From Enterocloster bolteae (GTDB lineage: Bacteria; Bacillota_A; Clostridia; Lachnospirales; Lachnospiraceae): DNA of 17,874 bases. The DNA is taken from the NCBI GenBank assembly GCA_021769025.1, contig JAETTS010000012.1:1-17874 (forward strand), in the 5' to 3' direction. The notes under the pieces were generated by a model. That model was not told the DNA's origin and ran no database searches. It saw only the letters and a program-made list of their open reading frames with translations. This document shows, in pieces, positions 8,524-15,461 of the stretch (position 1 is the first letter of the stretch; every line of letters begins with the position of its first letter). A program made the translations under genes and the position numbers.

Positions 8524-8550
8524 AAAATGGAATCAGTTTTTTCCCATTTT
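8524..8550. repeat. Inverted repeat in the divergent VanW/PHP intergenic region
   Basis: AAAATGG (8524-8530) and CCATTTT (8544-8550) are perfect inverted copies 13 bases apart, and a further CCAAAATG follows at 8560. The position between two divergent genes would suit a shared operator, but arms this AT-rich can arise by chance. Confidence 0.3.
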
Positions 8551-8621
8551 ACTAATTTTCCAAAATGTGTTACTATACTATTACCAAATTATTTCAAAAA
8601 TTGCAAAAGGAAGAAAAAAAC

Positions 8622-9488
8622 ATGAATTATGTAGATTTACACGTCCATTCCACTGCGTCTGACGGTACCTTATCCCCTGCCGAGGTTGTCTCCTATGCTG
8701 CCTCCAAGTCTCTGGCAGCCATCGCCTTAACAGACCACGATACCGTAGACGGCATCCCTTCCGCCCGCCAGGCAGCCGCCTCGTATCCCCTGGAATTCAT
8801 TCCCGGAATCGAGCTGTCCTGCTTCTACTCTGCTTCCCATTCTGACACGGAAATCCACATTCTAGGCCTGTATATTGATGATGCCGCCCCAGCCCTCAAA
8901 GAAGGGTTAAGTCGCCTGGTCAGGATCCGCGAAAGGAGAAACGAAGCTATGCTGGCCCGTTTTCGCGAAGACGGATTTGACATTTCCATGGAAGATTTAC
9001 AACATGGCAATCCGGACACTGTCATCACAAGGGCCCATTTTGCCAGAGTCCTGACAGAAAAAGGCTATGTGCCGTCTATGGATAAGGCATTCAGCAAATA
9101 TCTTCAGTACGGTGGCCGCTACTGCAACCGCAAAGAGGTGGTGACCCCGGAAGAATCTATGGAGCTTTTGCGCCTGGCTGGCGCCTGGCCCTGTCTGGCC
9201 CATCCCATGCAGTACCATATGGGGTATGAGCAGATAAAAACCCTGGTTCTGGAATTAAAAGCCATGGGATTAAAGGGCCTGGAAGTCTATCATTCCTCCC
9301 AGAACCCCCTCCAAAGCTCCAAATTAAACGAGATGGCAAAACAACTGGGCTTGCTTCCTTCCGGCGGTTCTGACTTTCACGGCCGAAACAAACCGGACAT
9401 CGAGATCGGAAGAGGCCGAGGCGGCCTGCGGGTATCCTACGCCCTGTTAAAGGATATCAAACTGTCCCATTTTGGAAATCTGTCATAA
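8622..9488 (+). CDS. PHP-domain metal-dependent phosphoesterase (TrpH/YciV-like)
   Basis: A 288-residue single-domain PHP protein. Metal ligands are visible in order: H7 and H9 in DLHVHS, D14 in TASDGT, H39 in LTDHDTVDG, E64 in GIELSC, H79 in EIHILG, H194 in CLAHP, and D251 and H253 in GSDFHG. This set and length match the TrpH/YciV group, whose characterised members are nucleotide phosphatases or 5'-3' exonucleases on short RNA or 3'-5' bisphosphonucleotides; which activity applies here is not decidable. The frame is open from 8565, but ATG 8622 is preferred because it places HxH at the usual N-terminal position and has AAGGAAG eight bases upstream. No clear terminator follows it. Cytoplasmic. 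Confidence 0.93.
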   Translation: MNYVDLHVHSTASDGTLSPAEVVSYAASKSLAAIALTDHDTVDGIPSARQAAASYPLEFIPGIELSCFYSASHSDTEIHILGLYIDDAAPALKEGLSRLVRIRERRNEAMLARFREDGFDISMEDLQHGNPDTVITRAHFARVLTEKGYVPSMDKAFSKYLQYGGRYCNRKEVVTPEESMELLRLAGAWPCLAHPMQYHMGYEQIKTLVLELKAMGLKGLEVYHSSQNPLQSSKLNEMAKQLGLLPSGGSDFHGRNKPDIEIGRGRGGLRVSYALLKDIKLSHFGNLS

Positions 9489-9513
9489 AGTAAAAAACTT
9501 TCAAAAATTTGTA

Positions 9514-9543
9514 AACTGTGGCAAGCAGAATCTCATATGATGG
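9514..9543 (+). promoter_or_regulatory. Sigma-K-like promoter candidate for the Cys-rich gene
   Basis: AACT (9514-9517), exactly 16 bases, then CATATGATGG (9534-9543). The sigma-K consensus known from Bacillus is mACm-N16-CATAnnnTA; this sequence departs at the last base of each element. No sigma-A-type pair with normal spacing competes. The site is 31 bases before the start codon, consistent with a short leader. It is a hypothesis from motif match alone. Confidence 0.35.
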
Positions 9544-9574
9544 AGTGTAAACAAAATCTTTGGAGGAACATAAT

Positions 9575-9799
9575 ATGAGTGATTTAGCGGCAACAAATTG
9601 TGGTTGTGAGTGTACATCAGGAGGCAACAGCGGATGCAACATTATCTATTTGATTCTTCTGCTGTGCTGCTGCGGCAACGGCTTCGGATGCTTCGGAGGC
9701 AATAACTGCGGATGCGGTAACGGCGGCGGAATCGACATCGTCTGGGTTATCATCCTTCTGTGCTGCTGTGGCAATGGGGGCGGCTTCTGCTGCTGCTAA
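9575..9799 (+). CDS. Small Cys/Gly-rich protein (HCB/chorion-class-like)
   Basis: 74 residues, with 16 Cys and 18 Gly by direct count. The body is two similar units: a hydrophobic stretch ending in a Cys triplet and a Gly-rich turn (IIYLILLLCCCGNGFGCFGG), then again IVWVIILLCCCGNGGGFCCC, joined by NNCGCGNGGG. The N-terminus is short and polar with CGCEC. There is no signal peptide with a cleavage site, but both hydrophobic units are long enough to associate with membrane. Clostridial genomes carry short proteins of this composition that automated annotation calls chorion class high-cysteine HCB protein 13; the name reflects composition, not a known function. A disulfide- or metal-cross-linked spore or envelope component is possible. 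The start ATG 9575 has GGAGG at 8-base spacing. It has its own terminator. Confidence 0.85.
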   Translation: MSDLAATNCGCECTSGGNSGCNIIYLILLLCCCGNGFGCFGGNNCGCGNGGGIDIVWVIILLCCCGNGGGFCCC

Positions 9800-9818
9800 T
9801 CGGTATTTTGGTCTTTGC

Positions 9819-9851
9819 GGGCTGCCGGCTCTCTCCCGGCAGCCCCTTTTC
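9819..9851 (+). terminator. Intrinsic terminator of the Cys-rich gene
   Basis: GGGCTGCCGG (9819-9828) pairs perfectly with CCGGCAGCCC (9836-9845) around a 7-base loop, followed by CTTTTCATTTG. It starts 20 bases after the stop codon, so the small gene ends its own transcript. Confidence 0.9.
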
Positions 9852-10169
9852 ATTTGTTTCTTATTGGAATCGAAGATTACTCTTTCTCACAGCATCCCCA
9901 GTTGGTCTTTTTTCCCTTCCCGCTTCGGTTCGTCCTCTGCCGGTTATTTCGCATCTGGTTTCCCCTCCACCAATCTCCTCCTCTGTACATTCCTCTCATA
10001 CAATCCTCGTCAACCTCATATACAGCATTGCCATCTATAATTAAATGGGACGACATAGACTAAAGTCCTCCAATCGCTTAACATTTTTCTTTACTATTAT
10101 GATATGCGTCATATTTTTCAGGTTCCCCACATACACTTTCATCAAAGAACCGTGAAAAGCAGGCCACTT
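9852..10169. other. Intergenic region without a recognised gene
   Basis: The plus strand is strongly C/T-rich from about 9900 to 10020, and its overlapping open frames there have no ribosome site or recognisable motif. TATAAT occurs at 10035-10040 and TATGAT at 10098-10103 without good -35 partners; either could drive the next gene. A short palindrome, ATATG-CGT-CATAT, sits at 10102-10114. Nothing else was seen. Confidence 0.55.
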
Positions 10170-10661
10170 ATGAATGACGAGCCAACCATGAAACTTACTG
10201 ATTTTGATTATCTTACTGGTGACCACCATCTCCAGATGCTGAAAGCCGCCCTTCCATATGTCAATGTCTCGGAGCAGAAGTTTCTGTCTATCCTGATCAA
10301 ATGCCAGGAACTTAGCCGCACCCTCTCTCTGTTTGAAAATGATGAGTCTGCCGCTTTGGGCATCTGTTCCCTGGATGCATCCGCTCCCCGCTCTCCCCTC
10401 GACATGCTGGCAGCCATAAAGCCGTACGGAAATACCAATGAACAAGATTTCATCGACTTAATCTGCAACTTCATCCAGGGATACCGGCTCAGCAGCCAAG
10501 TTCAGGAAATGCGGGCGCAGAACGCCGATAGGGATTCCGATTCTGCCTCCCCCATGCACCGGCTGCCTTTAGAACAGCTGAAAGCCTTTTTATCCCCGGA
10601 ACAACAGTCCCGTCTGGATAACCTTACCCTGTTAATGCAGGCTGTCCAACAATTTGCCTAG
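10170..10661 (+). CDS. Hypothetical helical protein, 163 residues
   Basis: Not recognised. The frame is open from 10104; ATG 10170 (MNDEPTMKLTDFDYLTG) is chosen because a weak AGG-type ribosome site lies seven bases before it, but ATG 10188 or ATG 10104 are possible. The product is soluble-looking, without signal peptide or membrane segment. It has a helical N-terminal half (DHHLQMLKAALPYVNVSEQK, then ILIKCQELSRTL), a middle with a repeated theme of ML/LI, small residues and FI (DMLAAIKPYG, DFIDLICNFIQGYR), a charged linker near 115-135, and a final helix (LTLLMQAVQQFA). It is followed 127 bases later by another small unknown gene on the same strand. Codon use looks like that of its neighbours. 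Coding status rests on frame length, composition and context. Confidence 0.6.
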   Translation: MNDEPTMKLTDFDYLTGDHHLQMLKAALPYVNVSEQKFLSILIKCQELSRTLSLFENDESAALGICSLDASAPRSPLDMLAAIKPYGNTNEQDFIDLICNFIQGYRLSSQVQEMRAQNADRDSDSASPMHRLPLEQLKAFLSPEQQSRLDNLTLLMQAVQQFA

Positions 10662-10664
10662 TGA

Positions 10665-10770
10665 GTCTGCATACGCCCGGCAACGGACGTGCCACCATAC
10701 TCGAAAGTTTGGCGGGCGCACTGGGCATACCTGATTGCTTGCCGCCTAATCGGCGGCGGACTTTCAAAGT
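10665..10770 (+). promoter_or_regulatory. GC-rich foldable leader between two unknown genes
   Basis: Several complementary segments lie here. GTGC (10689-10692) pairs with GCAC (10718-10721), enclosing CCATACT/AGTTTGG (10695-10701 with 10706-10712, one T-T mismatch) around a CGAA loop. GCCGCC (10741-10746) pairs with GGCGGC (10752-10757). Alternative pairings exist: CGCCCG with CGGGCG (10674/10713), GGCGG (10711) with CCGCC (10742), and GAAAGT (10703) with ACTTTC (10760). No U-tract follows, so it is not an intrinsic terminator. A good ribosome site (AAAGGAG, 10775-10781) comes just after it. It could be a cis-regulatory RNA or processing site; no known riboswitch class was matched with confidence. 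Confidence 0.4.
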
Positions 10771-10788
10771 AAAGAAAGGAGAACGGCT

Positions 10789-11073
10789 ATGTGCGAAGAC
10801 TGGAAAAAAGACCCTCGGATCCAGGCTATGAATCCGGAGAAAATAGAATTCTTGTCAAAATTAACAGATGAGATAAAGCGTACCCCTAAAAACCAGCTGA
10901 TGAACCGATTCCTAACCCTGTCTCTGGAAGCCAACCAAAGGGGCATCGCATTCTCGGATCAGGAGACAGAGCTGATGACCAGTATTCTGATCAATTATAT
11001 GAATCCTGCAGACAGGGGAAAAGTCAGCCTGCTACACACTCTCTCACAAAAATTAGCCTCCAGGCGAAGCTGA
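10789..11073 (+). CDS. Hypothetical helical protein, 94 residues
   Basis: Not recognised. ATG 10789 has AAAGGAG seven bases upstream, so translation is well supported. The product is small, charged and probably all-helical: an N-terminal DWKKDPRIQAMNPEKIEFL, then KLTDEIKRTPKNQLMNRFLT, then SDQETELMTSILINYM, with a basic C-terminus ending KLASRRS. The phrase MNPADRGKVSLLHTL after a predicted helix is reminiscent of short clostridial proteins of unknown function. No signal peptide, membrane segment or metal motif is present. It probably shares a transcript with the gene at 10170, with the foldable 127-base spacer between. Its last codons and stop lie inside the stem of the downstream terminator. 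Confidence 0.75.
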   Translation: MCEDWKKDPRIQAMNPEKIEFLSKLTDEIKRTPKNQLMNRFLTLSLEANQRGIAFSDQETELMTSILINYMNPADRGKVSLLHTLSQKLASRRS

Positions 11074-11100
11074 CTCGTTCAGCTGCCTGAAGGCTCTTTT
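11055..11100. terminator. Bidirectional intrinsic terminator overlapping a stop codon
   Basis: Segments AGCCT, CAGGC and AGCTGA pair with TCAGCT, GCCTG and AGGCT (16 pairs in all) around a CTCGT loop, interrupted by a C-A mismatch and a GA bulge. On the plus strand it is followed by CTTTTC; on the minus strand by AATTTTTG. It therefore serves both the plus-strand 94-residue gene, whose stop TGA (11071-11073) is inside the stem, and the convergent minus-strand MFS gene ending at 11115. Confidence 0.88.
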
Positions 11101-11114
11101 CTACAACATAGGGA

Positions 11115-12287
11115 CTAGATATTCGTCTCTGTCGTCCGGAATATCAAAATTGCTCCTATCCCAGCGATGGCCACAGCAGCCACCAGCATCACCTGGATCC
11201 CCAACAGGTCAATGATCGCTCCGCCTACCGTAGAGCCAATTACTGTACCCATGGTGCTGGTCATAGTCATATACGCCTGCCCCTGCACCTTATCGTGCTC
11301 TTCCATCAGGCAGTTCACATAATATACCGATGCCACAGAGAACAGCGCATACCCCAGCATCTGGAAAGCATGGGCCACATAAATCCCTGCCATACTGGAA
11401 AATGCAAAAATGCCCACAATCTTGAACAGGAAAAAAACTCCAGATATCCTTAGCCACGTGCCGCTTTTTAATTTCCTGACCATCACCACAAAGAAAAACA
11501 TGGTGGGAACCTCACTGAGAGCGGAGATGGCCAGTGCAATCCCCATGGAGGTGCTGTCCCCGCCTTTGCTTTCTATAATCTGAAACAGGAAATTGCTGAT
11601 CAGTCCATAGCCGGTAAACGCCAGGGTCCATCCTGCCACCAGGAGAAGAAACTTAGGGTATTTGCTGAAAAATGCATGCCCTGAGGCAGACATCTTCTCC
11701 ATAGCTTCCGGCTGGTGAGGCAAGTCCTGCTCCTTTGGGAACAGTTTAAGGCCAAGGGCAAACAATCCACTGGTGATGAACATGCCAAAAGCCAGAACAT
11801 GGGAGCCTATGGAAGCCGTCACAAACCCAACCACGCTGGTAAGCACCGCGTAAGCGATGGAGCCCATCCCTCTGGCCAGCCCAAAATTCAAATCACTTCC
11901 ACGGTTGATGCTCTCCATCCCCATAGCGCACACCAAGGGAAGGGCTACCTGAAAAATCACCCGCAGCGTACTGTAAAGAGCAGCCACCAAGACTTTGTTC
12001 CTCGTCACGACCAAAAGTGCAGAAAGAGATGTCATGGCCAGCCCGAAGGCCAGAGACATAGTTCTCAAGGTTATCCTCTCACTTTTATCCACTACAGAGC
12101 CCACCCAGGGCTGCATCACCGTGGATACGGCCCCTGCAAGGCCGATCAAAAGGCCGATCTGCGTATTGCTGAACCCTTCTCCCAGCAGATAGACGCTGGC
12201 ATAGGAGGAAATAATGCAGCTGCTCATCCAGTAGGCAGCCTGCACCAAAGCATATTTTGTGGTAATAGTGCCCCTTATCTTTTTCAT
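11115..12287 (-). CDS. MFS transporter, LacY/nucleoside-symporter-like group
   Basis: 390 residues with about twelve hydrophobic segments, a complete major facilitator. The N-terminal half (YALVQAAYWMSSCIISSYAS, then GFSNTQIGLLIGLAGAVSTV, then the loop after helix 2, GSVVDKSERITLR) follows the pattern of the MFS_1-like group related to LacY-type oligosaccharide and nucleoside proton symporters. A longer charged central loop (KLFPKEQDLPHQPEAMEK) separates the halves. The substrate is unknown. TTG at 12293 also opens the frame, but ATG 12287 is preferred: it overlaps the hepT stop as ATGA, the usual sign of translational coupling. It is the last gene of the leuS-mntA-hepT block and ends at the bidirectional terminator. 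Confidence 0.88.
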   Translation of the reverse strand: MKKIRGTITTKYALVQAAYWMSSCIISSYASVYLLGEGFSNTQIGLLIGLAGAVSTVMQPWVGSVVDKSERITLRTMSLAFGLAMTSLSALLVVTRNKVLVAALYSTLRVIFQVALPLVCAMGMESINRGSDLNFGLARGMGSIAYAVLTSVVGFVTASIGSHVLAFGMFITSGLFALGLKLFPKEQDLPHQPEAMEKMSASGHAFFSKYPKFLLLVAGWTLAFTGYGLISNFLFQIIESKGGDSTSMGIALAISALSEVPTMFFFVVMVRKLKSGTWLRISGVFFLFKIVGIFAFSSMAGIYVAHAFQMLGYALFSVASVYYVNCLMEEHDKVQGQAYMTMTSTMGTVIGSTVGGAIIDLLGIQVMLVAAVAIAGIGAILIFRTTETNI

Positions 12288-12673
12288 AGCCAATTCGTTT
12301 TCAATTCCTTTTCCAACTCTTCAAACAATGCCAGATAGTTCTCCTTTGTCCGCTCTATGAGCGCAGCGGCAGCCTCTTCATTATAAGAATGTGAAACCTC
12401 ATTGCGTCTATCCAGAAGTTCAAGCCATCCCGCTTCATCCTGTATCATACCTGCAGCGTATGCTGACTTAATGATGAGTTTCGGAGAGCCTGTCTTCCCC
12501 TCTCCAAACCCATGGCGTTCCAAACTCTCTTTCATGGCTTTCCATGACCGCTCAAAACAGATGGAAAACAGATTCACTAACCCAGTCTCCGTCACCACGT
12601 CATAGGGAGCCGAATAATTTCTGCACAGTTTTAGATTGCTTAAAGAACTTGAAAAATTCTCAAGCTTTTTCAT
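12284..12673 (-). CDS. HEPN-domain protein, HepT/HI0074 type (putative RNase toxin)
   Basis: 129 residues, matching the nucleotidyltransferase substrate-binding (HI0074) family in length and layout: helices around NLFSICFERSWKAMKESLE, then SPKLIIKSAYAAGMI, then WLELLDRRNEVSHSYNEE. RNEVSHSY is an exact RX4HXY motif (R90, H95, Y97 counted from the ATG). In the characterised HepT toxin this Arg and His form the RNase centre, and the Tyr is the residue its MntA partner AMPylates to neutralise it. That role is carried over by homology; HI0074-type members were first described as substrate-binding partners. The start ATG 12673 lies inside the end of mntA, with GAGGGGG upstream; TTG at 12682 is too close to that ribosome site. 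It overlaps both neighbours. Confidence 0.9.
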   Translation of the reverse strand: MKKLENFSSSLSNLKLCRNYSAPYDVVTETGLVNLFSICFERSWKAMKESLERHGFGEGKTGSPKLIIKSAYAAGMIQDEAGWLELLDRRNEVSHSYNEEAAAALIERTKENYLALFEELEKELKTNWL

Positions 12674-12944
12674 ACAGCACAACCCCCTCTTCTTCTATGG
12701 ACTTTAACAGCGGCTTCTGAACAGGCCCATCCAAATTAACCACATCGAACATTAAAAGCGTACGGACTTCATCGTCAATATCCAGACGAAACTCCACTAT
12801 ATTTCCACCGCTTACTGCCAAGTCAATATCACTTCGTTCCTTATTGTCGCCCCTGGCCCTGGAACCAAATAAGATAACCTTCTCTATCTGGTATTTCTGA
12901 GCCAGTGCAACAATTTCTTCCCGAATATGTGAATCCAGATTCAT
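12660..12944 (-). CDS. MNT-domain nucleotidyltransferase, MntA/HI0073 type (putative antitoxin)
   Basis: A 94-residue minimal nucleotidyltransferase. Residues 27-41 (GSRARGDNKERSDID) fit the GSX10DXD signature exactly, with G27, S28, D39 and D41, and the third carboxylate is D67 in MFDVVNLD. In the characterised MntA-HepT system the enzyme transfers AMP from ATP to a tyrosine of HepT and so acts as antitoxin; here all catalytic residues are present and the target motif exists in the next gene. ATG 12944 has GGAG eight bases upstream. It begins 42 bases after leuS on the same strand and overlaps hepT by 14 bases, with the antitoxin gene first. Confidence 0.92.
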   Translation of the reverse strand: MNLDSHIREEIVALAQKYQIEKVILFGSRARGDNKERSDIDLAVSGGNIVEFRLDIDDEVRTLLMFDVVNLDGPVQKPLLKSIEEEGVVLYEKA

Positions 12945-12963
12945 CCTCTCATCTCCATCTAAC

Positions 12964-12988
12964 AGACAAACGCCTGATGCCTTTGTCT
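12964..12988. other. Hairpin spanning the leuS stop
   Basis: AGACAAA (12964-12970) and TTTGTCT (12982-12988) form a 7-pair stem around 11 bases. In the leuS direction no U-tract follows, so it should be a poor terminator; the T-run (ATTTTTG) lies on the plus-strand side, where no gene needs ending. It is the only barrier seen between leuS and mntA. Confidence 0.45.
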
Positions 12989-15398
12989 ATTTTTGCACAA
13001 GGTTGATGATCTTCTTCGGAACATAAATTTCCTTTACGATGGTTCCAGTCAGCTTGTCCCTTACTGCTTCCTTTCCTGCAGCGATGGCCTCTTCCTTGGA
13101 AGCCTCCGCAGAAATCTTCACCACCGCCCTGGTCTTTCCGTTGATCTGTACGGCGATCTCAATCTCATCCTCTTTCATGGCATCCTCATCGCACTGGGGC
13201 CACTGGGCATGGAACACGCTGTCGGTTCCGCCTAACTGCTGCCACAGTTCCTCGCCGATATGGGGGGCAAAGGGAGCCAGAAGCACCACGAAAGTCTTAA
13301 GGGTCTCCTTGTCGATGCCGCCTTCCTTCTTGGCCAGCTCAATCAGCTTGTTGTTGTACTCCATGAAACCAGAGATCACCGTATTTAAGTTAAACTGGCT
13401 GAACCGCTGCTCGATGTCAAAGATCAGCTTATGGCGCAGGCGCAGCATCTCTTTGGATGGCTTTACATCCTTATCCTTGCTGTCCATCACCAGGTTCCAA
13501 AAACGATTTAAGAACCGGCTTACGCCCTCAATTCCTCTGTCGTCCCACTCCGCATCCAGCTCCGGTGGTCCCACAAACAGCTCATACATTCTCAGAGAAT
13601 CGCAGCCGTAATCCCGGACCAGATCGTCGGGAGAGACCACATTTCCCTTGGACTTGCTCATCTTGATGCCGTTCTTTCCGGTGATCATGCCCTGGTTAAA
13701 CAGCTTGGTAAAGGGCTCGTCAAAATCAATGGCTCCGATGTCATACAAAAATTTGGTGTAGAACCTGGAATACAGCAGGTGAAGCACCGCATGCTCCACA
13801 CCGCCGATATACATATCCACCGGCAGGTATTTGTCTGCCTTCTCCTTGGACACCAGCTCCTTGTCGTTGTGGCTGTCCACATACCGCAGGAAATACCAGG
13901 AAGACCCTGCCCACTGGGGCATGGTGTTCGTCTCTCTCTTGGCCGGGCCGCCGCACTCCGGACAGGTACAGTTGACCCACTCATCAATGGCAGCCAGCGG
14001 CGACTCGCCGGTTCCTGTGGGCTGATAGCTTTCTACCTCCGGAAGCTGTAAGGGAAGCTCTTCCTCCGGAACTGCCACATTGCCGCACTTGGGGCAGTGA
14101 ATGATGGGGATAGGCTCGCCCCAGTAACGCTGTCTGGAGAACACCCAGTCCCGCAGCTTGTAGTTCACTGTCTTTTTCCCCAGTCCTCTGGCCTCTATCA
14201 TAGCCGGGGCTTCTCTCTTAAGTTCTGCGGATTCCCTGCCGTTCCACTCTCCGGAATTGATCATGGTTCCGCTGGCCTCGGTGTAGGCCTCAGTCATATT
14301 TTCAATCTCTTTTCCATCCTTGGCGATTACCTGAATGATGGGAATATCAAATTTCTTCGCAAACTCAAAGTCTCTGTCATCGTGGGCCGGCACACACATG
14401 ATGGCTCCGGTACCGTAGTCTACCAGTACATAATCTGACAGCCAGATAGGAATCTTAGCGCCGTTTAAGGGATTGACGGCATAGCTTCCTGTGAAGACGC
14501 CGGTCTTTTCCTTGTCCTGCATCCGGTCTACATTGGAACGCATGGAGGAATCGAAAATGTATTTCTCCACTGCCTCTCTGGTCTCATCCGTGGCCAGATC
14601 CTTTGCCAGTTTGTGCTCTGGAGCCAGAACCATGAAGGTGGCTCCGTAAAGGGTATCCGGCCTGGTGGTATAGACCGTGATCTTCTCTTCTTTCCCTTCT
14701 ACCTGGAAATCCACTTCTGCACCGTAAGATTTGCCGATCCACTCGGTCTGCATCTTCTTTACTTTCTCCGGCCAGTCCAGCTTGTCCAGATCATTTAACA
14801 GCCGCTCTGCGTAAGCCGTGATCTTTAACATCCACTGGCGAAGGTTCTTCTTGGTCACCGTGGCGCCGCACCGTTCGCAGCAGCCGTTGACCACTTCCTC
14901 GTTGGCCAGACCGGTCTTGCAGGAAGGGCACCAGTTGATCGGGAATTCCTTCTCATAGGCCAGGCCTTTCTTGAACATCTGGACAAAAATCCACTGGGTC
15001 CACTTGTAGAATCCCGGATCTGTGGTGTTGACTTCCATGTCCCAGTCATAGATGGAGGCGATCTGGTTGATCTGCTTCTTAATGTTCTTTACATTCTCTG
15101 CCGTGGAGATGGCCGGATGGATCCCCATCTTGATGGCGTAATTCTCCGCCGGAAGGCCGAAGGCATCCCACCCCATAGGATGGATCACATAATGCCCTTT
15201 TAAAATCTGATAACGGCTCCACACATCAGAGATCACATAACCTCTCCAATGCCCTACATGCAGACCGCTGCCAGACGGGTACGGGAACATATCCAGACAA
15301 TAATATTTTGGCTTTTTGCCGTCGTTGACATTGATGGGATTCTTCTCCCAATTCTCTCTCCACTTCTTCTCAATGGCGCTGTGGTTGTATGCTGCCAT
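12987..15398 (-). CDS. leuS: Leucyl-tRNA synthetase
   Basis: Charges tRNA-Leu with leucine; a class Ia aminoacyl-tRNA synthetase, cytoplasmic. Its 803 residues match the bacterial family. The HIGH signature is HVGH (47-50) in PYPSGSGLHVGHWRGY; KMSKS is at 579-583 in NGIKMSKSKGNVVSP. The CP1 editing domain (about 224-415) has TTRPDTLYGATF and the loop VPAHDDRDFEFA, so post-transfer editing looks intact. Zinc-type cysteine pairs occur as WCPSC and CCERC near 157-177, and as CPKC (435-438) and CPEC (480-483). The C-terminal tRNA-binding part ends in TGTIVKEIYVPKKIINLVQK. ATG 15398 has AGGAGG six bases upstream. Regulated by the T-box leader immediately before it; followed by mntA after 42 bases. 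Confidence 0.99.
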   Translation of the reverse strand: MAAYNHSAIEKKWRENWEKNPINVNDGKKPKYYCLDMFPYPSGSGLHVGHWRGYVISDVWSRYQILKGHYVIHPMGWDAFGLPAENYAIKMGIHPAISTAENVKNIKKQINQIASIYDWDMEVNTTDPGFYKWTQWIFVQMFKKGLAYEKEFPINWCPSCKTGLANEEVVNGCCERCGATVTKKNLRQWMLKITAYAERLLNDLDKLDWPEKVKKMQTEWIGKSYGAEVDFQVEGKEEKITVYTTRPDTLYGATFMVLAPEHKLAKDLATDETREAVEKYIFDSSMRSNVDRMQDKEKTGVFTGSYAVNPLNGAKIPIWLSDYVLVDYGTGAIMCVPAHDDRDFEFAKKFDIPIIQVIAKDGKEIENMTEAYTEASGTMINSGEWNGRESAELKREAPAMIEARGLGKKTVNYKLRDWVFSRQRYWGEPIPIIHCPKCGNVAVPEEELPLQLPEVESYQPTGTGESPLAAIDEWVNCTCPECGGPAKRETNTMPQWAGSSWYFLRYVDSHNDKELVSKEKADKYLPVDMYIGGVEHAVLHLLYSRFYTKFLYDIGAIDFDEPFTKLFNQGMITGKNGIKMSKSKGNVVSPDDLVRDYGCDSLRMYELFVGPPELDAEWDDRGIEGVSRFLNRFWNLVMDSKDKDVKPSKEMLRLRHKLIFDIEQRFSQFNLNTVISGFMEYNNKLIELAKKEGGIDKETLKTFVVLLAPFAPHIGEELWQQLGGTDSVFHAQWPQCDEDAMKEDEIEIAVQINGKTRAVVKISAEASKEEAIAAGKEAVRDKLTGTIVKEIYVPKKIINLVQK

Positions 15399-15433
15399 GA
15401 CTGTCCTCCTTTTTGTTTACATAATGGAATACC

Positions 15434-15461
15434 GAATAAAGAGTCCGGCAAGCCGGACTCT
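15434..15461 (-). promoter_or_regulatory. Second hairpin in the leuS leader, terminator-like
   Basis: AGAGTCCGG and CCGGACTCT form a perfect 9-pair stem around CTTG, followed on the minus strand by TTTATTC. It sits between the T-box terminator and the leuS ribosome site. The broken U-tract makes it a weak terminator candidate; it could equally be a processing or stability element. Confidence 0.5.

Noticed and set aside
9768..10063. Three overlapping plus-strand frames of 80-95 codons downstream of the Cys-rich gene
   Set aside because: They overlap each other in different frames across a terminator and a C/T-rich stretch, without ribosome sites.
10104..10169. Upstream ATG extension of the 163-residue protein
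   Set aside because: The first 22 residues have no ribosome site and overlap a possible promoter; ATG 10170 is more plausible, though not certain.
10665..10760. ZTP (pfl) or c-di-GMP riboswitch in the spacer
   Set aside because: Fragments such as CACTGGGCA resemble pieces of known classes, but the required conserved cores and order are absent.
11715..12338. 207-codon plus-strand frame opposite the MFS gene
   Set aside because: Antisense to a clear transporter; its His/Gln/Gly-rich composition reflects the complement of membrane codons.
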